Origin: Gilliamella sp. B3022
GTDB lineage: Bacteria; Pseudomonadota; Gammaproteobacteria; Enterobacterales; Orbaceae
Assembly (NCBI RefSeq): GCF_028751545.1
Contig: NZ_CP071867.1
Span: 682,001-746,000 of the forward strand
Direction: 5' to 3'
Length of the DNA stretch: 64,000 bases
This document shows positions 44,238 to 59,330 of the stretch, one piece after another. How positions within the stretch are numbered: position 1 is the first letter of the stretch; the number at the start of each line of letters is the position of its first letter. Below the pieces are notes generated by a model. That model was not told the origin of the DNA. It worked only from the letters and a program-made list of their open reading frames with translations, and did not search any database. Both the position numbers and the translations under genes were made by a program.

Positions 44238-45467
44238 TTAGGATTTATTAATATCACCAATGTATTTAAAAGACTTTTTGTTGTTTGAAAATATGAAACA
44301 AAATAGCGCTGCAAATGTTAAAATAGACACAGCCCCCCATACTGTTCTCCATCCATAACCATGTGCAACACGGGAAACTAAAATAGGTGTCAAAAACGAT
44401 GAAATGAACACGGTTGTACCGACCATACCTAATGCTGTTCCTGCACGTTCAACGCCAGCTTTTATTGCAGATTCTGTATAAGCAATACCATGCCATGCAT
44501 GGCCAAACAAACCAGTTAATACAAGAAATACAACGCCTATATACATATTATCAACCATAAAACAAAGCACGAGAGAAGCACTTCCACCAAGAATAGCATA
44601 GTACTTTAATAACGAAATACGATTCTTTTTTTTATCCGTATAGTAACCTGACCAAATCCTAAGGATTCCCCCACCAATCTGAACACCAATGAGAATGATA
44701 GAGATCAACGTCAAATTTATATTTAGCACATCTCGCATATAGACGCCTCCAAAAGTGAGTACGGCCATTTGTGGTACCGTTAGGAAACCAGCAGACAAAA
44801 CAACTCTCCAAACTTCAATATTTTTTAGGGGTGAAGGTAAGATAAAATTAGATTGGGATGCATTTTTTAATTCAGTATGTTTAGAGTTGATAAATAAAAC
44901 AGTAATAAGACCAACAGTAAACGCTGTGATAGCTAAAACAATAAAAGTAACTTTAAAACCGTATGAATAAGCTAGCCAAGGTAGCAAACCCGTGCCAATA
45001 GCACCACCAATAGGAATTGCAGTTTGACGAATACTCATGGCAAAGCCTCGTTCACTATCATCAAACCATGACATCACCGTTCTTCCTGATGATGAGTTAA
45101 TGCTTCCCCCAAAAGCTCCTGTTATTGCAAAAGCGGCTGCCAAGTGTAGATATTTAACGCCACCAGAAGAGGTCTCGGATGTAAACAATATAGCAATTAT
45201 CAAAAACATCACTGCTGATGACCATAGTCCTAAAATTAGAACGGTCTTATCGCCTAGTTTATCGGTAAGGATTCCCCAAATTATCTCTGAAGCGGCAACT
45301 CCTAGCCCCATTGAACCTAATACAAAACCAAGCTCATATAACGAAAAATGATACACATCACGCATCAAAATTCCCGTTATAGGAATTCCTGCAAACCCCA
45401 TGGCGAATGTTGCTTGTGCAAGTACACCTATTCCAAGCACAAACCAACGATAATTATTTTTTTTCAT
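44238..45467 (-). CDS. Major facilitator superfamily transporter
   Basis: A 409-residue inner-membrane transporter with 12 predicted segments. The inter-helix loop GILTDKLGDKTVLILG (about 64-79) is the MFS motif A. GRTVMSWFDDSERGFAMSIRQTAIPIGGAIG (about 127-157) resembles the corresponding region of oxalate/formate-antiporter-like and NarK-like carriers. The second half contains the repeat-related GYYTDKKKNRI. The substrate cannot be named. It is followed by a long spacer and preceded by a striking palindrome and, 860 bp away and divergent, a TetR regulator that may control it. Confidence 0.85.
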   Translation of the reverse strand: MKKNNYRWFVLGIGVLAQATFAMGFAGIPITGILMRDVYHFSLYELGFVLGSMGLGVAASEIIWGILTDKLGDKTVLILGLWSSAVMFLIIAILFTSETSSGGVKYLHLAAAFAITGAFGGSINSSSGRTVMSWFDDSERGFAMSIRQTAIPIGGAIGTGLLPWLAYSYGFKVTFIVLAITAFTVGLITVLFINSKHTELKNASQSNFILPSPLKNIEVWRVVLSAGFLTVPQMAVLTFGGVYMRDVLNINLTLISIILIGVQIGGGILRIWSGYYTDKKKNRISLLKYYAILGGSASLVLCFMVDNMYIGVVFLVLTGLFGHAWHGIAYTESAIKAGVERAGTALGMVGTTVFISSFLTPILVSRVAHGYGWRTVWGAVSILTFAALFCFIFSNNKKSFKYIGDINKS

Positions 45468-46329
45468 TCTTTCGTGATCCTTATTTTCAATTAAATACCT
45501 ACTAGTATGTATTTAAACATAACTTGAAATATTTGTATATAAAAATAAAATTAGATATATAAATGAATAATTGACATTAATTATTATCTGATGAAGTTAT
45601 TATTTATTTTATCAAAAATAGACTAATTGGTATTTTTTGGTATGAAAGTAATGGGCAATAATGATGACTAATGTAATGATTAATAGTTTTATCTTATTAA
45701 GTGATGTTTATACATATTCTGGAAATAAATCCATATAATATAAGATTACATTATAAAACAATCAGTTACATTAAGTTTAACAAACAATAATTAGCGAGTT
45801 ATAATACATGAGAAATGTAATACTGATAATCCTACATTATCTCATTACTAAATTGATGTCATACGAAAATCTGCAAATGCAGTTAATGATGAGAAAAAAT
45901 CAAATAATAATATGTATTATAATATGAAAATAAACATTTCATTATTTAAAACTTTCATACACAACGCATTTAGTTAGATGTACTACTTGTAAACGTTGAT
46001 ATTAAATAAGTATTATGATAGTTATTACTCAAGCCATGACAGAGTTTTAATTATTAATGTTATTTTAAAAATAGAGAAAGAAGTGACACATCAATAACTA
46101 ATTAATACTATTAAAAAGTAATTAATTCAAGAACGATGGATGGTATACTTGTTTATAGAAAAGTTGAAATTGTTTTAACAAAAGTTATTAATGACAACCT
46201 ATCTAAAGTTATTAGTTAGTAGGACAAAGAAAGCAACAAGAATTAAACCATTTAGTAGATATAATTTTACTGTTTAAATAATTATTCAATTAAACATGTC
46301 AATATTACTGATCGGTATAATGGTATTTT
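45468..46329. other. 862-bp gene-free AT-rich region between the MFS and TetR genes
   Basis: Very low GC and stop codons in every frame. Apart from the palindrome close to the MFS start I find no gene, RNA or repeat family. Short open frames here lack protein-like composition. The length is unusual for a divergent promoter region and may be the residue of lost genes. Confidence 0.5.
45491..45516. promoter_or_regulatory. 26-bp palindromic operator candidate upstream of the MFS gene
   Basis: TTAAATAC at 45491-45498 and GTATTTAA at 45509-45516 flank the perfect core TACTAGTA, with one mismatched pair (45499/45508). It lies 24-49 bp upstream of the MFS start codon, overlapping the expected promoter. 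Such a dyad suits a TetR-family dimer, and the nearest regulator gene is the divergent TetR. Confidence 0.6.
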
Positions 46330-46917
46330 GTGAAGAAAATGAATAATAACCAAAACACTAAACGAAATTCGAGAGAAAAGCTAATCAAAGCAATGGCCGA
46401 TCTTTTGTTGGAAAAAGGTCTAGCTAGTACTAGTCCAAATGACATTTTGACTCGAGCAGAAGTCGGTCAAGGTAGTCTCTACCACTATTTTACAGGTAAA
46501 GAGGATTTGTCCCTATACGCAATAAAATACAATGTAGAACAATTAATAAACTTTAATACTTCAATTCTAAATTCAGATAAAGATGCATACAATAAACTTT
46601 CAGATCTTCTTCTAAAATCTCGTAATATAGATAGAGGTTGTTTGATTGGTCAACTCGCTCGAGATAGAGCAATTATGGAAAATGAAGCTTTAGCAACAGA
46701 AGTGACTCGTGGATTTGAATTCATGCAACAAACATTCACTAGCATTATAAATAGCGGAATTTCTGATGGAAGCATTTCTAATAAACTTGCGCCTTTAGAG
46801 GCGGTAACACTGATAATATCAACTTTGCAAGGTGCCTACATTTCTGCAAAAGGGTTACAAGATGACTCATATTTTCGCATAACGATTAATACATTATTGA
46901 AAATATTTACTCCATAG
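46330..46917 (+). CDS. TetR-family transcriptional regulator
   Basis: A 195-residue regulator. The N-terminal helix-turn-helix (about 14-60) reads REKLIKAMADLLLEKGLASTS, then ILTRAEVGQGSLYHYFTGKEDL, which is the TetR pattern. The C-terminal ligand domain resembles the AcuR/YxaF-like group (FTSIINSGISDGSIS and a helical tail). The first codon is GTG at 46330, with ATG at 46339 as an alternative; no strong ribosome binding site is seen for either. It is divergent from the MFS gene and is its most likely repressor, by proximity only. Confidence 0.87.
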   Translation: MKKMNNNQNTKRNSREKLIKAMADLLLEKGLASTSPNDILTRAEVGQGSLYHYFTGKEDLSLYAIKYNVEQLINFNTSILNSDKDAYNKLSDLLLKSRNIDRGCLIGQLARDRAIMENEALATEVTRGFEFMQQTFTSIINSGISDGSISNKLAPLEAVTLIISTLQGAYISAKGLQDDSYFRITINTLLKIFTP

Positions 46918-47509
46918 CCGTAAATTTCACGAATAATTTAAATAACAAATGTCTTTTGGAGATCATTATTTATTTACCAATTTTATAGTTACTTTTTGTA
47001 AATTGCTGTTTAATTCATAAATGATTATCAACACCAATTTTGTGATTACAGCAAACACTTTAACTACTACATAAGAAACCCCTTAGCTACAACTATCCAA
47101 TCTAGCTGATAAAATACCTACATGTCGTTACAAAATATCACCAAATAGTAAGCAGATCTCCAACATAATTGGTTTCTTAACTTTTAAAGTAAGTCTTTTA
47201 GACATTCTAATTGATTGCTGGTTTTTACTGAAATGTATATACATCATCTGAATTTTTTTAACAAAAAAAGAGAAATTTATAGTTATTAAATTACATACCG
47301 TTATAAATAAATTAATTTTCCTCATGAAAATAATAAGGATAAATACAATTATAAGCTTCATTAATAACTCTGATAGACCTTATTAAAAGATTGACTTATA
47401 AGTAATATTTATTTGACCAAAATACCTTTTTTCTTTAATTTCTTAGCCATTATGGGATTAATGCCTATACCTTCACAAAATATAAAAGCGATGATTTAGA
47501 GGCAATGAT
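46918..47509. other. 592-bp spacer upstream of gltB
   Basis: No supported gene; open frames on the minus strand around 47128-47361 have biased, non-protein-like composition. The right end must contain the gltBD promoter, but I could not single out -35/-10 or -24/-12 elements. A GAGG-type ribosome binding site lies just before the gltB ATG. Confidence 0.45.
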
Positions 47510-53393
<5,884 letters not shown>

Positions 53394-53420
53394 TTGCGTT
53401 TTTAGATTAAATCCAAAGAT

Positions 53421-53459
53421 TAACCCCTACTTACGCAAGGTTAAGTGGGGTTATTTTTT
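53421..53459 (+). terminator. Rho-independent terminator of gltBD
   Basis: AACCCC-T-ACTTA (53422-53433) pairs with TAAGT-GGGGTT (53442-53452) with one bulge and is followed by ATTTTTT. It lies 28 bp after the gltD stop and before the convergent GST gene. Confidence 0.9.
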
Positions 53460-53473
53460 AGCAAAATCTTTAA

Positions 53474-54166
53474 TTATCGGTGTAATCGATAAGGTTCATC
53501 CATCGTGACAAAACTGTGTTCTTTTAACGCCTCATTTATCCAATCTTGAATACCTTTAGTATGACAAATCGTTTCAATGTAATTAGCTAAAGTTGAACTT
53601 GTTTGAATATGATAATTTTTTAATCTTAAGCATAAAGGTGCATAAAATCCATCTGCTATACTAAAGTCACCAAATAAGAAGCGATCATTTGATTTGTTAG
53701 AAGATAAAAAAGACGTTAATAAATCATCTAAAAACAAAAGCTCTTTTTTTACTTCGGGGTGATCACGTAAAATTATTTGCCCGACTTCTGGCAATTCGGC
53801 CTCGATATTCATGGGTAAATAATTTCGAATCGCTTGAAATCCCGAATGCATTTTTGCAACTAAGCTACGAGCCATTGCTCTACGTTTTATATCCGTTGGC
53901 CATAGTGCTAAATTTCGATGCTGTTCAGCTAAGTATTCACAAATCGCTAAAGAATCGTTAATGATAAGATCGTTATCAATAAGTATCGGAACAGTTCCAA
54001 ATTTTGAAATGGATGATATCGTAGTTTTAAATAGTGAATCTTCATCAAAACTATCAAATTTAACCAATTTTTCAGCAAAGGGAATATCAAAGTATTTCAT
54101 CACGACCCAAGGCCGCATAGACCACGTAGAGTAGTTTTTATTGCCGATATAAAGTGTGTAATTCAT
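53474..54166 (-). CDS. Glutathione S-transferase family protein
   Basis: A 230-residue cytosolic protein. The thioredoxin-like N-terminal domain begins MNYTLYIGNKNYSTWSMRPWVVMKY, in which the serine after NYSTW is in the position used by GSTs to activate glutathione. FGTVPILIDNDLIINDSLAICEYLAE follows with the glutathione-binding DSLAI. The C-terminal helical domain has the conserved D in FLFGDFSIADGFYAP. I start at the ATG that begins MNYTLY (54164-54166); an upstream in-frame Met adds six non-conserved residues. It is convergent with gltD. The substrate is unknown. Confidence 0.87.
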   Translation of the reverse strand: MNYTLYIGNKNYSTWSMRPWVVMKYFDIPFAEKLVKFDSFDEDSLFKTTISSISKFGTVPILIDNDLIINDSLAICEYLAEQHRNLALWPTDIKRRAMARSLVAKMHSGFQAIRNYLPMNIEAELPEVGQIILRDHPEVKKELLFLDDLLTSFLSSNKSNDRFLFGDFSIADGFYAPLCLRLKNYHIQTSSTLANYIETICHTKGIQDWINEALKEHSFVTMDEPYRLHR

Positions 54167-54262
54167 TTTCAACCATCCTTGCAATAAAGATTAAGTTTAG
54201 CTTTAGGCGCTAATCTTACTTAACCTTTTCATTAAGAATTTTAAATATTACACTTTATGAAG

Positions 54263-54703
54263 TTATAAATAAACCACATGTGTGCCTTTTTCTGGTTGAA
54301 AGGTCGCTTTACCAAATTCATCAAGGAAATAAGCAATATGATCAGTTTTATCACCCAATAAACGTCCTTTAACTTTATTCCACGTTAATAACGCTATAGT
54401 CGAGTCAGGCTCACAGCAGATTAACATAGGTTGTTCAAATTCTTGATTCCAATAAAACTGACCACCATATAATTTATATGCAGTTAATAACAAATAACAG
54501 CCATATTCTTGCGATATCATATTAAGTTGTTCTTCTGGAAGACCAAAGCTTTTATCAGCCATTTCGCCAATGATCATCTCAACAACTGTAATACTTTTTT
54601 CGGAATAGTCGAGTTGATTAATACTCCAAGTTGGACTATGTAAAATGGCATTTTGTGCCCATGCTTCGATTTCTTGATACAATTCATTTTTTTGTTCAGT
54701 CAT
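54263..54703 (-). CDS. Conserved hypothetical protein downstream of mazG
   Basis: A 146-residue acidic protein that I do not recognise. It has no signal peptide or membrane segment, two cysteines together (ICCEP, about 94-98), and aromatic-rich strands (KLYGGQFYWNQEFEQPMLI), and looks like a compact cytosolic alpha/beta domain. It starts 6 bp after the mazG stop on the same strand, so co-translation is likely. Composition and codon use look like neighbouring genes, so it is likely genuine. The function is unknown, possibly a family-specific accessory to MazG or a small immunity-like protein. Confidence 0.7.
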   Translation of the reverse strand: MTEQKNELYQEIEAWAQNAILHSPTWSINQLDYSEKSITVVEMIIGEMADKSFGLPEEQLNMISQEYGCYLLLTAYKLYGGQFYWNQEFEQPMLICCEPDSTIALLTWNKVKGRLLGDKTDHIAYFLDEFGKATFQPEKGTHVVYL

Positions 54704-54709
54704 TTTTAT

Positions 54710-55498
54710 TCACTTTAAACGTTTATTATCTTGTTCTAGTTGTTTAACACTTTGCCATGCCTCTTCCATTTCTTCAAGTGTTGCATCCAGTAAAGCACGA
54801 TCTTTTTGTTTGAGTATCGATTCTACCAGCTTAAAACGCCGTTCGAATTTTTTATTAGCTTGTTGTAAACAAAGTTCTGACCTTATTTTTAAATGTCTAG
54901 CTAAATTTACAGTAGCAAAAAACAGATCACCAAGCTCCTCTTCGATTTTTTGATGATCACGTTCATTTTGATTGAGCTCATGCTCTACTTCACCAATTTC
55001 TTCTTTTACTTTATCTAACACTGGTTGTAATTGATTCCAATCAAATCCGACCGAAGCACATCGTTTTTGGATTTTTTCGGCTTTCATTAAAGCTGGAATA
55101 GAATTGGGTATATCATCTAATATTGAATATTGCGCACGTTTATCACGTTCTTGTTGTTTTAGTTGTTCCCAATTGGGCTTTTCTTTTGTTTTATTGGTAA
55201 AAATATGGGGATGACGACTGACTAACTTATCGGCAACAGCATTACAAACATCATCAAAATTGAATTCTCCTTGATCACTAGCTAAATCAGCATAAAAAAT
55301 GATTTGGAATAATAAATCGCCCAATTCATTTTTCAGTTCTTGCATATCTTGATGATCAATTGCATCTAAAACTTCGTAGGTTTCTTCTAAAGTATAAAGT
55401 TTCAATGATGTGAAAGTTTGTACTTTATCCCATTCACAACCATCAATAGGATTACGAAGCCGCTTAGTAATAGCTTGTAAGCGTTTTAATCCGGTCAC
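54710..55498 (-). CDS. mazG: Nucleoside triphosphate pyrophosphohydrolase MazG
   Basis: Hydrolyses (d)NTPs to monophosphates plus pyrophosphate, removing damaged or excess nucleotides. The 262 residues have two MazG folds. The first has LYTLEETYEVLDAI and ELKNELGDLLFQIIFYADLA (EExxE...ExxD metal-binding). The second has KVKEEIGEVEHELNQ and EEELGDLFFATVNLARHL, with K-x-R-basic flanks. Length matches E. coli MazG. The E. coli gene lies by relA and mazEF, which are not here. It heads a two-gene unit with a small hypothetical protein. Confidence 0.95.
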   Translation of the reverse strand: MTGLKRLQAITKRLRNPIDGCEWDKVQTFTSLKLYTLEETYEVLDAIDHQDMQELKNELGDLLFQIIFYADLASDQGEFNFDDVCNAVADKLVSRHPHIFTNKTKEKPNWEQLKQQERDKRAQYSILDDIPNSIPALMKAEKIQKRCASVGFDWNQLQPVLDKVKEEIGEVEHELNQNERDHQKIEEELGDLFFATVNLARHLKIRSELCLQQANKKFERRFKLVESILKQKDRALLDATLEEMEEAWQSVKQLEQDNKRLK

Positions 55499-55729
55499 GT
55501 TAACAATACCTCCATGAATCTACCAATGATCACTTATTGTAAAGCTTTTAAGTTAAAATCGGTTATTATTTTACATTATAATTAACATGAATTTTTAGTA
55601 TAACGGGTAAAAATTCTACTGAAAAGAATGTTAAAAAGCTTAAATATTCTGTTATTTACAGAACCTCTAGTCGATAAAAGCGAATTAAGTATATAATACC
55701 CCCTTATCAAATTAACTTAATGACATAAT

Positions 55730-57733
55730 ATGAATAATTTACGAGAACTTACATTAAGAGGCACAATTTTAGGTGCTTTTATCACTGTCATTTTTACTGC
55801 ATCAAATGTCTATCTTGGCTTAAAAGTCGGATTAACATTTTCATCGGCTATACCTGCAGCAGTAATTTCAATGGCAATATTAAGAATGTTTTCAGGATCG
55901 ACTATCTTAGAAAACAATATGGTGCAAACCCAAGCTTCCGCTGCGGGCACATTATCTTCAATTATCTTTGTTTTACCGGGCTTATTGATGATTGGATATT
56001 GGCAAAGTTTTCCTGTTTGGTTAACACTTGCAATTTGTGCTGCGGGTGGAATGTTAGGGGTGCTATTTTCAATCCCATTGCGTCATGTTATGGTGGTCAA
56101 AAGTAATTTACCCTATCCAGAGGGGGTTGCTGCCGCTGAAATATTAAAAGCCGGCTCCAAAACAGAAGGTAACGAAGCGAATAACGGACTAAAAGATATT
56201 TTATTTGGTGGTGTGTTAGCTTCCATTGTGAGTTTATTAACGAATGGTTTTAGAGTGCTATCGGACAGCACGGCTTATTGGTTTACCGCTGGTAAATCCA
56301 TTTTTCAACTGCCAATGGGGTTTTCGTTAGCTCTTTTGAGTGCTGGTTACTTGATAGGCATTATGTCAGGTATCGCAGTATTAGTTGGGACAATTATTGC
56401 TTGGCTATTTGGCATTCCAATTTTAAGTCTAATGAGTGATTATGATACAAGTCAACCTTTATCACAAATTGCTATGGGGTTTTGGGCTAAAGATATTCGC
56501 TTTATTGGTGCCGGTACTATTGCTATCGCGGCTATTTGGACATTACTTACTTTAATTAAACCCGTAATTGAAGGCTTAAAAATTTCATTTAAAACCATGC
56601 GTGCTGACGTGTCAGCAAGTGATATTGCGCCAACAGATCAAGATTTATCACCTAAAACGATATTCTTAGTTATGGCAGGGATATTGATGGTTTTACTCGT
56701 TACCTTTTATGCATTTATTGCTGATAGTGGATTACCATTAGGCATAGCATGGTCTTTAGTCATATGTGCAGTGTTATTTGCATTTATTATGGGCTTTTTA
56801 GTAGCGGCTGCTTGTGGTTATATGGCAGGATTGGTTGGATCATCCGCTAGTCCAATATCAGGCATTGCGATTGTTGCTGCTATTGTTATTTCACTTATCT
56901 TACTTGGTTTAGGCGAAGTAAATGGTATGTTGAACTCTATAGAAGGTACTAATTTTGCAACCGCTCTCGCGCTATTTACCACCAGTGCTGTTTTAGCTGT
57001 GGCCTGTATTTCTAATGATAACCTGCAAGATTTAAAAACCGGTTATTTAGTCCAAGCCACACCATGGAAACAGCAAGTTGCATTATTAATCGGTTGTATT
57101 GTTGGCGCTATTGTCATTGCACCCATCTTAGAAATCTTATACAACGCTTATGGCTTCACAGGTGCGGTTCCTCGTCCTGATATGGATCAATCACAAGTAT
57201 TAGCAGCACCACAAGCAACCCTTATGACAACCATTGCTAAAGGTATTTTTTCACATAATCTTGACTGGACTATGATCATAATAGGCTTAGCTGTTGGTGC
57301 TGTTATTATCGCTATTGATTTAGTTTTAGCTGCCAATAACTCCAAATTTAGATTGCCTGCCCTTGCTGTTGGTTTAGGTATTTACCTGCCACCTAGCATT
57401 ACTATGCCTATTTTCGTCGGAACAGTATTATCGTGGATTATAAAACGTAATACTTATGTAAAAGCAAAAATGCATAAGTTGGATCCAGAAGAAGAATATA
57501 AAAAGGTCGATCGAAAAGCAGCATTAATTGCTTCAGGCCTGATTGTTGGTGAGAGCTTAGTCGGGGTAATTTTAGCGGTTGTGATTGTAATTAGCATTGC
57601 TAGTGGCGGCAGTAATACTCCACTTGCCATATCAGCTGATTTAGGGATATTACCTCAATATCTAGGATTATTTGTTTTTGCAGCTGTTTGTGTGTTATTT
57701 ATTCGCCGAGCGTTATCCGTTCTTAAACGATAA
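55730..57733 (+). CDS. OPT-family oligopeptide transporter
   Basis: A 667-residue inner-membrane transporter of the OPT (oligopeptide transporter) family with roughly 14-16 hydrophobic segments. The start LRELTLRGTILGAFITVIFTASNVYLGLKVGLTF is a family signature, and the NLPYPEGVAAAEILKAG motif (about 126-142) is characteristic. Characterised relatives carry small peptides or metal-siderophore complexes. It is a single gene, divergent from mazG and convergent with glycerate kinase, ending at a hairpin. Peptide uptake would suit a gut bacterium, but the substrate is unproven. Confidence 0.9.
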   Translation: MNNLRELTLRGTILGAFITVIFTASNVYLGLKVGLTFSSAIPAAVISMAILRMFSGSTILENNMVQTQASAAGTLSSIIFVLPGLLMIGYWQSFPVWLTLAICAAGGMLGVLFSIPLRHVMVVKSNLPYPEGVAAAEILKAGSKTEGNEANNGLKDILFGGVLASIVSLLTNGFRVLSDSTAYWFTAGKSIFQLPMGFSLALLSAGYLIGIMSGIAVLVGTIIAWLFGIPILSLMSDYDTSQPLSQIAMGFWAKDIRFIGAGTIAIAAIWTLLTLIKPVIEGLKISFKTMRADVSASDIAPTDQDLSPKTIFLVMAGILMVLLVTFYAFIADSGLPLGIAWSLVICAVLFAFIMGFLVAAACGYMAGLVGSSASPISGIAIVAAIVISLILLGLGEVNGMLNSIEGTNFATALALFTTSAVLAVACISNDNLQDLKTGYLVQATPWKQQVALLIGCIVGAIVIAPILEILYNAYGFTGAVPRPDMDQSQVLAAPQATLMTTIAKGIFSHNLDWTMIIIGLAVGAVIIAIDLVLAANNSKFRLPALAVGLGIYLPPSITMPIFVGTVLSWIIKRNTYVKAKMHKLDPEEEYKKVDRKAALIASGLIVGESLVGVILAVVIVISIASGGSNTPLAISADLGILPQYLGLFVFAAVCVLFIRRALSVLKR

Positions 57734-57744
57734 CTCCATTATAA

Positions 57745-57773
57745 TACCCTTTATCTTATTTTGATAAAGGGTA
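57745..57773. terminator. Bidirectional hairpin between the OPT and glycerate kinase genes
   Basis: TACCCTTTATC (57745-57755) pairs perfectly with GATAAAGGGTA (57763-57773) over a 7-nt loop. It lies 11 bp after the OPT stop and 9 bp before the convergent kinase stop. T tracts are short on both sides. Confidence 0.7.
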
Positions 57774-57781
57774 CTTATAAC

Positions 57782-58930
57782 TTATTTGAGAGTATTTCCT
57801 AATTTAAGTGTCAAAGCTACATTCGTTGATGTCTGAAGAAGATTAGCACTTGCTGCTGTTGGATCTAGAGCTTCGGATAAAGTAGTAACTTTACTTAAAA
57901 TGCTAAACATAGCATTAATCCCGTAAGGATAAATAGCTTCTGCCTGATCACCTAAACTTCCAACAATTGCGATAACAGGTTTTTGATATTTTTGAGCAAT
58001 ACGAGCAACACCTACAGGAACCTTACCATTGATACTTTGATAATCTAATTGCCCTTCACCAGTAATCACTAAATCAGCATTCGAAATAAATTTATCTAAA
58101 TTTAAAGTTTCAGTAATAAGTTCGATTCCAGGCCTTAATTTAGCATTCATAAATGCTAATAATGCCGCTCCCATTCCACCAGCTGCACCAGTTCCTGGGA
58201 TGAATTCAATATCGAGATTAAAACTTTTTTTTATTACTTGGGCATAATGTTTAAGATTTTTATCAAGCAAATGAACATCGGCTTGTGACGCTCCTTTTTG
58301 TGGTCCAAATATGAATGAAGCACCATTTTCACCAGTTAAAGGATTAGTCACATCACAAGCAACTTCAAAATCACAATCTTTAATTCGGTGATCAATTTCA
58401 TTAATGTCAATTGTATCAAGATCACTTAATGAAATACCACCATAACCGATTTGATGACCATATTCATCTAAAAGCTTAACACCTAATGCTTGCAACATTC
58501 CAGCACCGCCGTCATTTGTGGCACTACCGCCTATACCAATAATAAATTTTTTACAACCTTTATCCAAAGCATCTTTAATTAATTCTCCAGTACCATATGA
58601 GGTCGTGATTTTAGCATCTCGTTTATTAATGGGTACACGCTCAAGACCACTTGCTGAAGCCATCTCTATCACAGCTGTTTGTCCATCTCCTGAAATGCCA
58701 TAAAAAGCCAAACCTTTTTCACCTAATGGATCAGTAATCGTCACTGTGATTTTATTACCATTTAATGCATCAACCATTGCATCAACAGTTCCTTCTCCTC
58801 CATCAGCAACTGGAATTAAATAATATTCAGCCTGTGGATAAACGTTTAAAAATCCCTTTTTAATTATATTAGCAACTTCAATAGCACTTAGACTTTCTTT
58901 AAAAGAATCAGGAGCAATGACAATTTTCAT
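57782..58930 (-). CDS. Glycerate kinase (type I, GlxK/GarK)
   Basis: Phosphorylates D-glycerate, giving 2-phosphoglycerate in the GarK/GlxK class. The 382-residue protein starts MKIVIAPDSFKES, the family's usual beginning; an in-frame extension of 17 residues upstream is dropped. Further signatures are PVADGGEGTVDAMV, IGIGGSATNDGGAGMLQALG (about 131-150) and the TGAAGGMGAALLAF motif. It is intact. In E. coli glycerate kinases adjoin garR/glxR, and here a garR remnant lies 63 bp upstream on the same strand, followed by a cdaR remnant. The kinase is therefore the surviving part of a decayed glycerate/glucarate-type operon and may now be expressed by another promoter. Confidence 0.93.
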   Translation of the reverse strand: MKIVIAPDSFKESLSAIEVANIIKKGFLNVYPQAEYYLIPVADGGEGTVDAMVDALNGNKITVTITDPLGEKGLAFYGISGDGQTAVIEMASASGLERVPINKRDAKITTSYGTGELIKDALDKGCKKFIIGIGGSATNDGGAGMLQALGVKLLDEYGHQIGYGGISLSDLDTIDINEIDHRIKDCDFEVACDVTNPLTGENGASFIFGPQKGASQADVHLLDKNLKHYAQVIKKSFNLDIEFIPGTGAAGGMGAALLAFMNAKLRPGIELITETLNLDKFISNADLVITGEGQLDYQSINGKVPVGVARIAQKYQKPVIAIVGSLGDQAEAIYPYGINAMFSILSKVTTLSEALDPTAASANLLQTSTNVALTLKLGNTLK

Positions 58931-58993
58931 ATCTATCCTTATCAAATGACTCAAAGTTATTGAGTATGTCACCATACTCAATTTTAACCTTAA

Positions 58994-59330
58994 TTATTTC
59001 ATTTCTATTTTTGCTAAACGCTTATAGTAACGCGTTAATGCACTATGATTACATTCTCCCTTATCATCAGTTTTTAGGCTTACATCATTTCCATTAAAGC
59101 TACCGTTAATGGCAATGACGTACCAATACCATGAGAAGTATCTAACGCATTTTGTAAATCCTTAAAATGTAAATCAATTCTAAAACCTGTTTGAAATTAC
59201 GATTCAAAACCATTGGAGCTTTAGCATCTAATACAGTACATCCAGCTAATCCCCCGCGAATTGCTTGATAAACTAATTCAGGGTTTACACCAGCTTTAGT
59301 TGCTAAAACTTCTTGTAATAATTGGGTTTG
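58994..59330 (-). pseudogene. garR: 3' remnant of tartronate semialdehyde reductase gene (garR/glxR-like)
   Basis: The C-terminal third of a GarR-type NAD-binding reductase is readable on the minus strand. LATKAGVNPELVYQAIRGGLAG and VLDAKAPMVLNRNFK (down to about 59180) match GarR. A frameshift follows, and GFRIDLHFKDLQNALDTSHG continues in another frame. An in-frame TAA interrupts the next part, and a third frame gives NHSALTRYYKRLAKIEMK ending at TAA 58994-58996. The N-terminal NAD domain is absent. The upstream neighbour is a cdaR fragment fused at the deletion point near 59310-59335. No functional product is expected. Confidence 0.9.

Noticed and set aside
47128-47361. Minus-strand open frame upstream of gltB
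   Set aside because: Composition is Ile/Phe/Lys-biased in the way of AT-rich noise, with no ribosome binding site and no recognisable domain.
58931-58981. Seventeen-residue extension of glycerate kinase
   Set aside because: The family starts MKIVIAPDSFKES; the extension has no homology and no better ribosome binding site.
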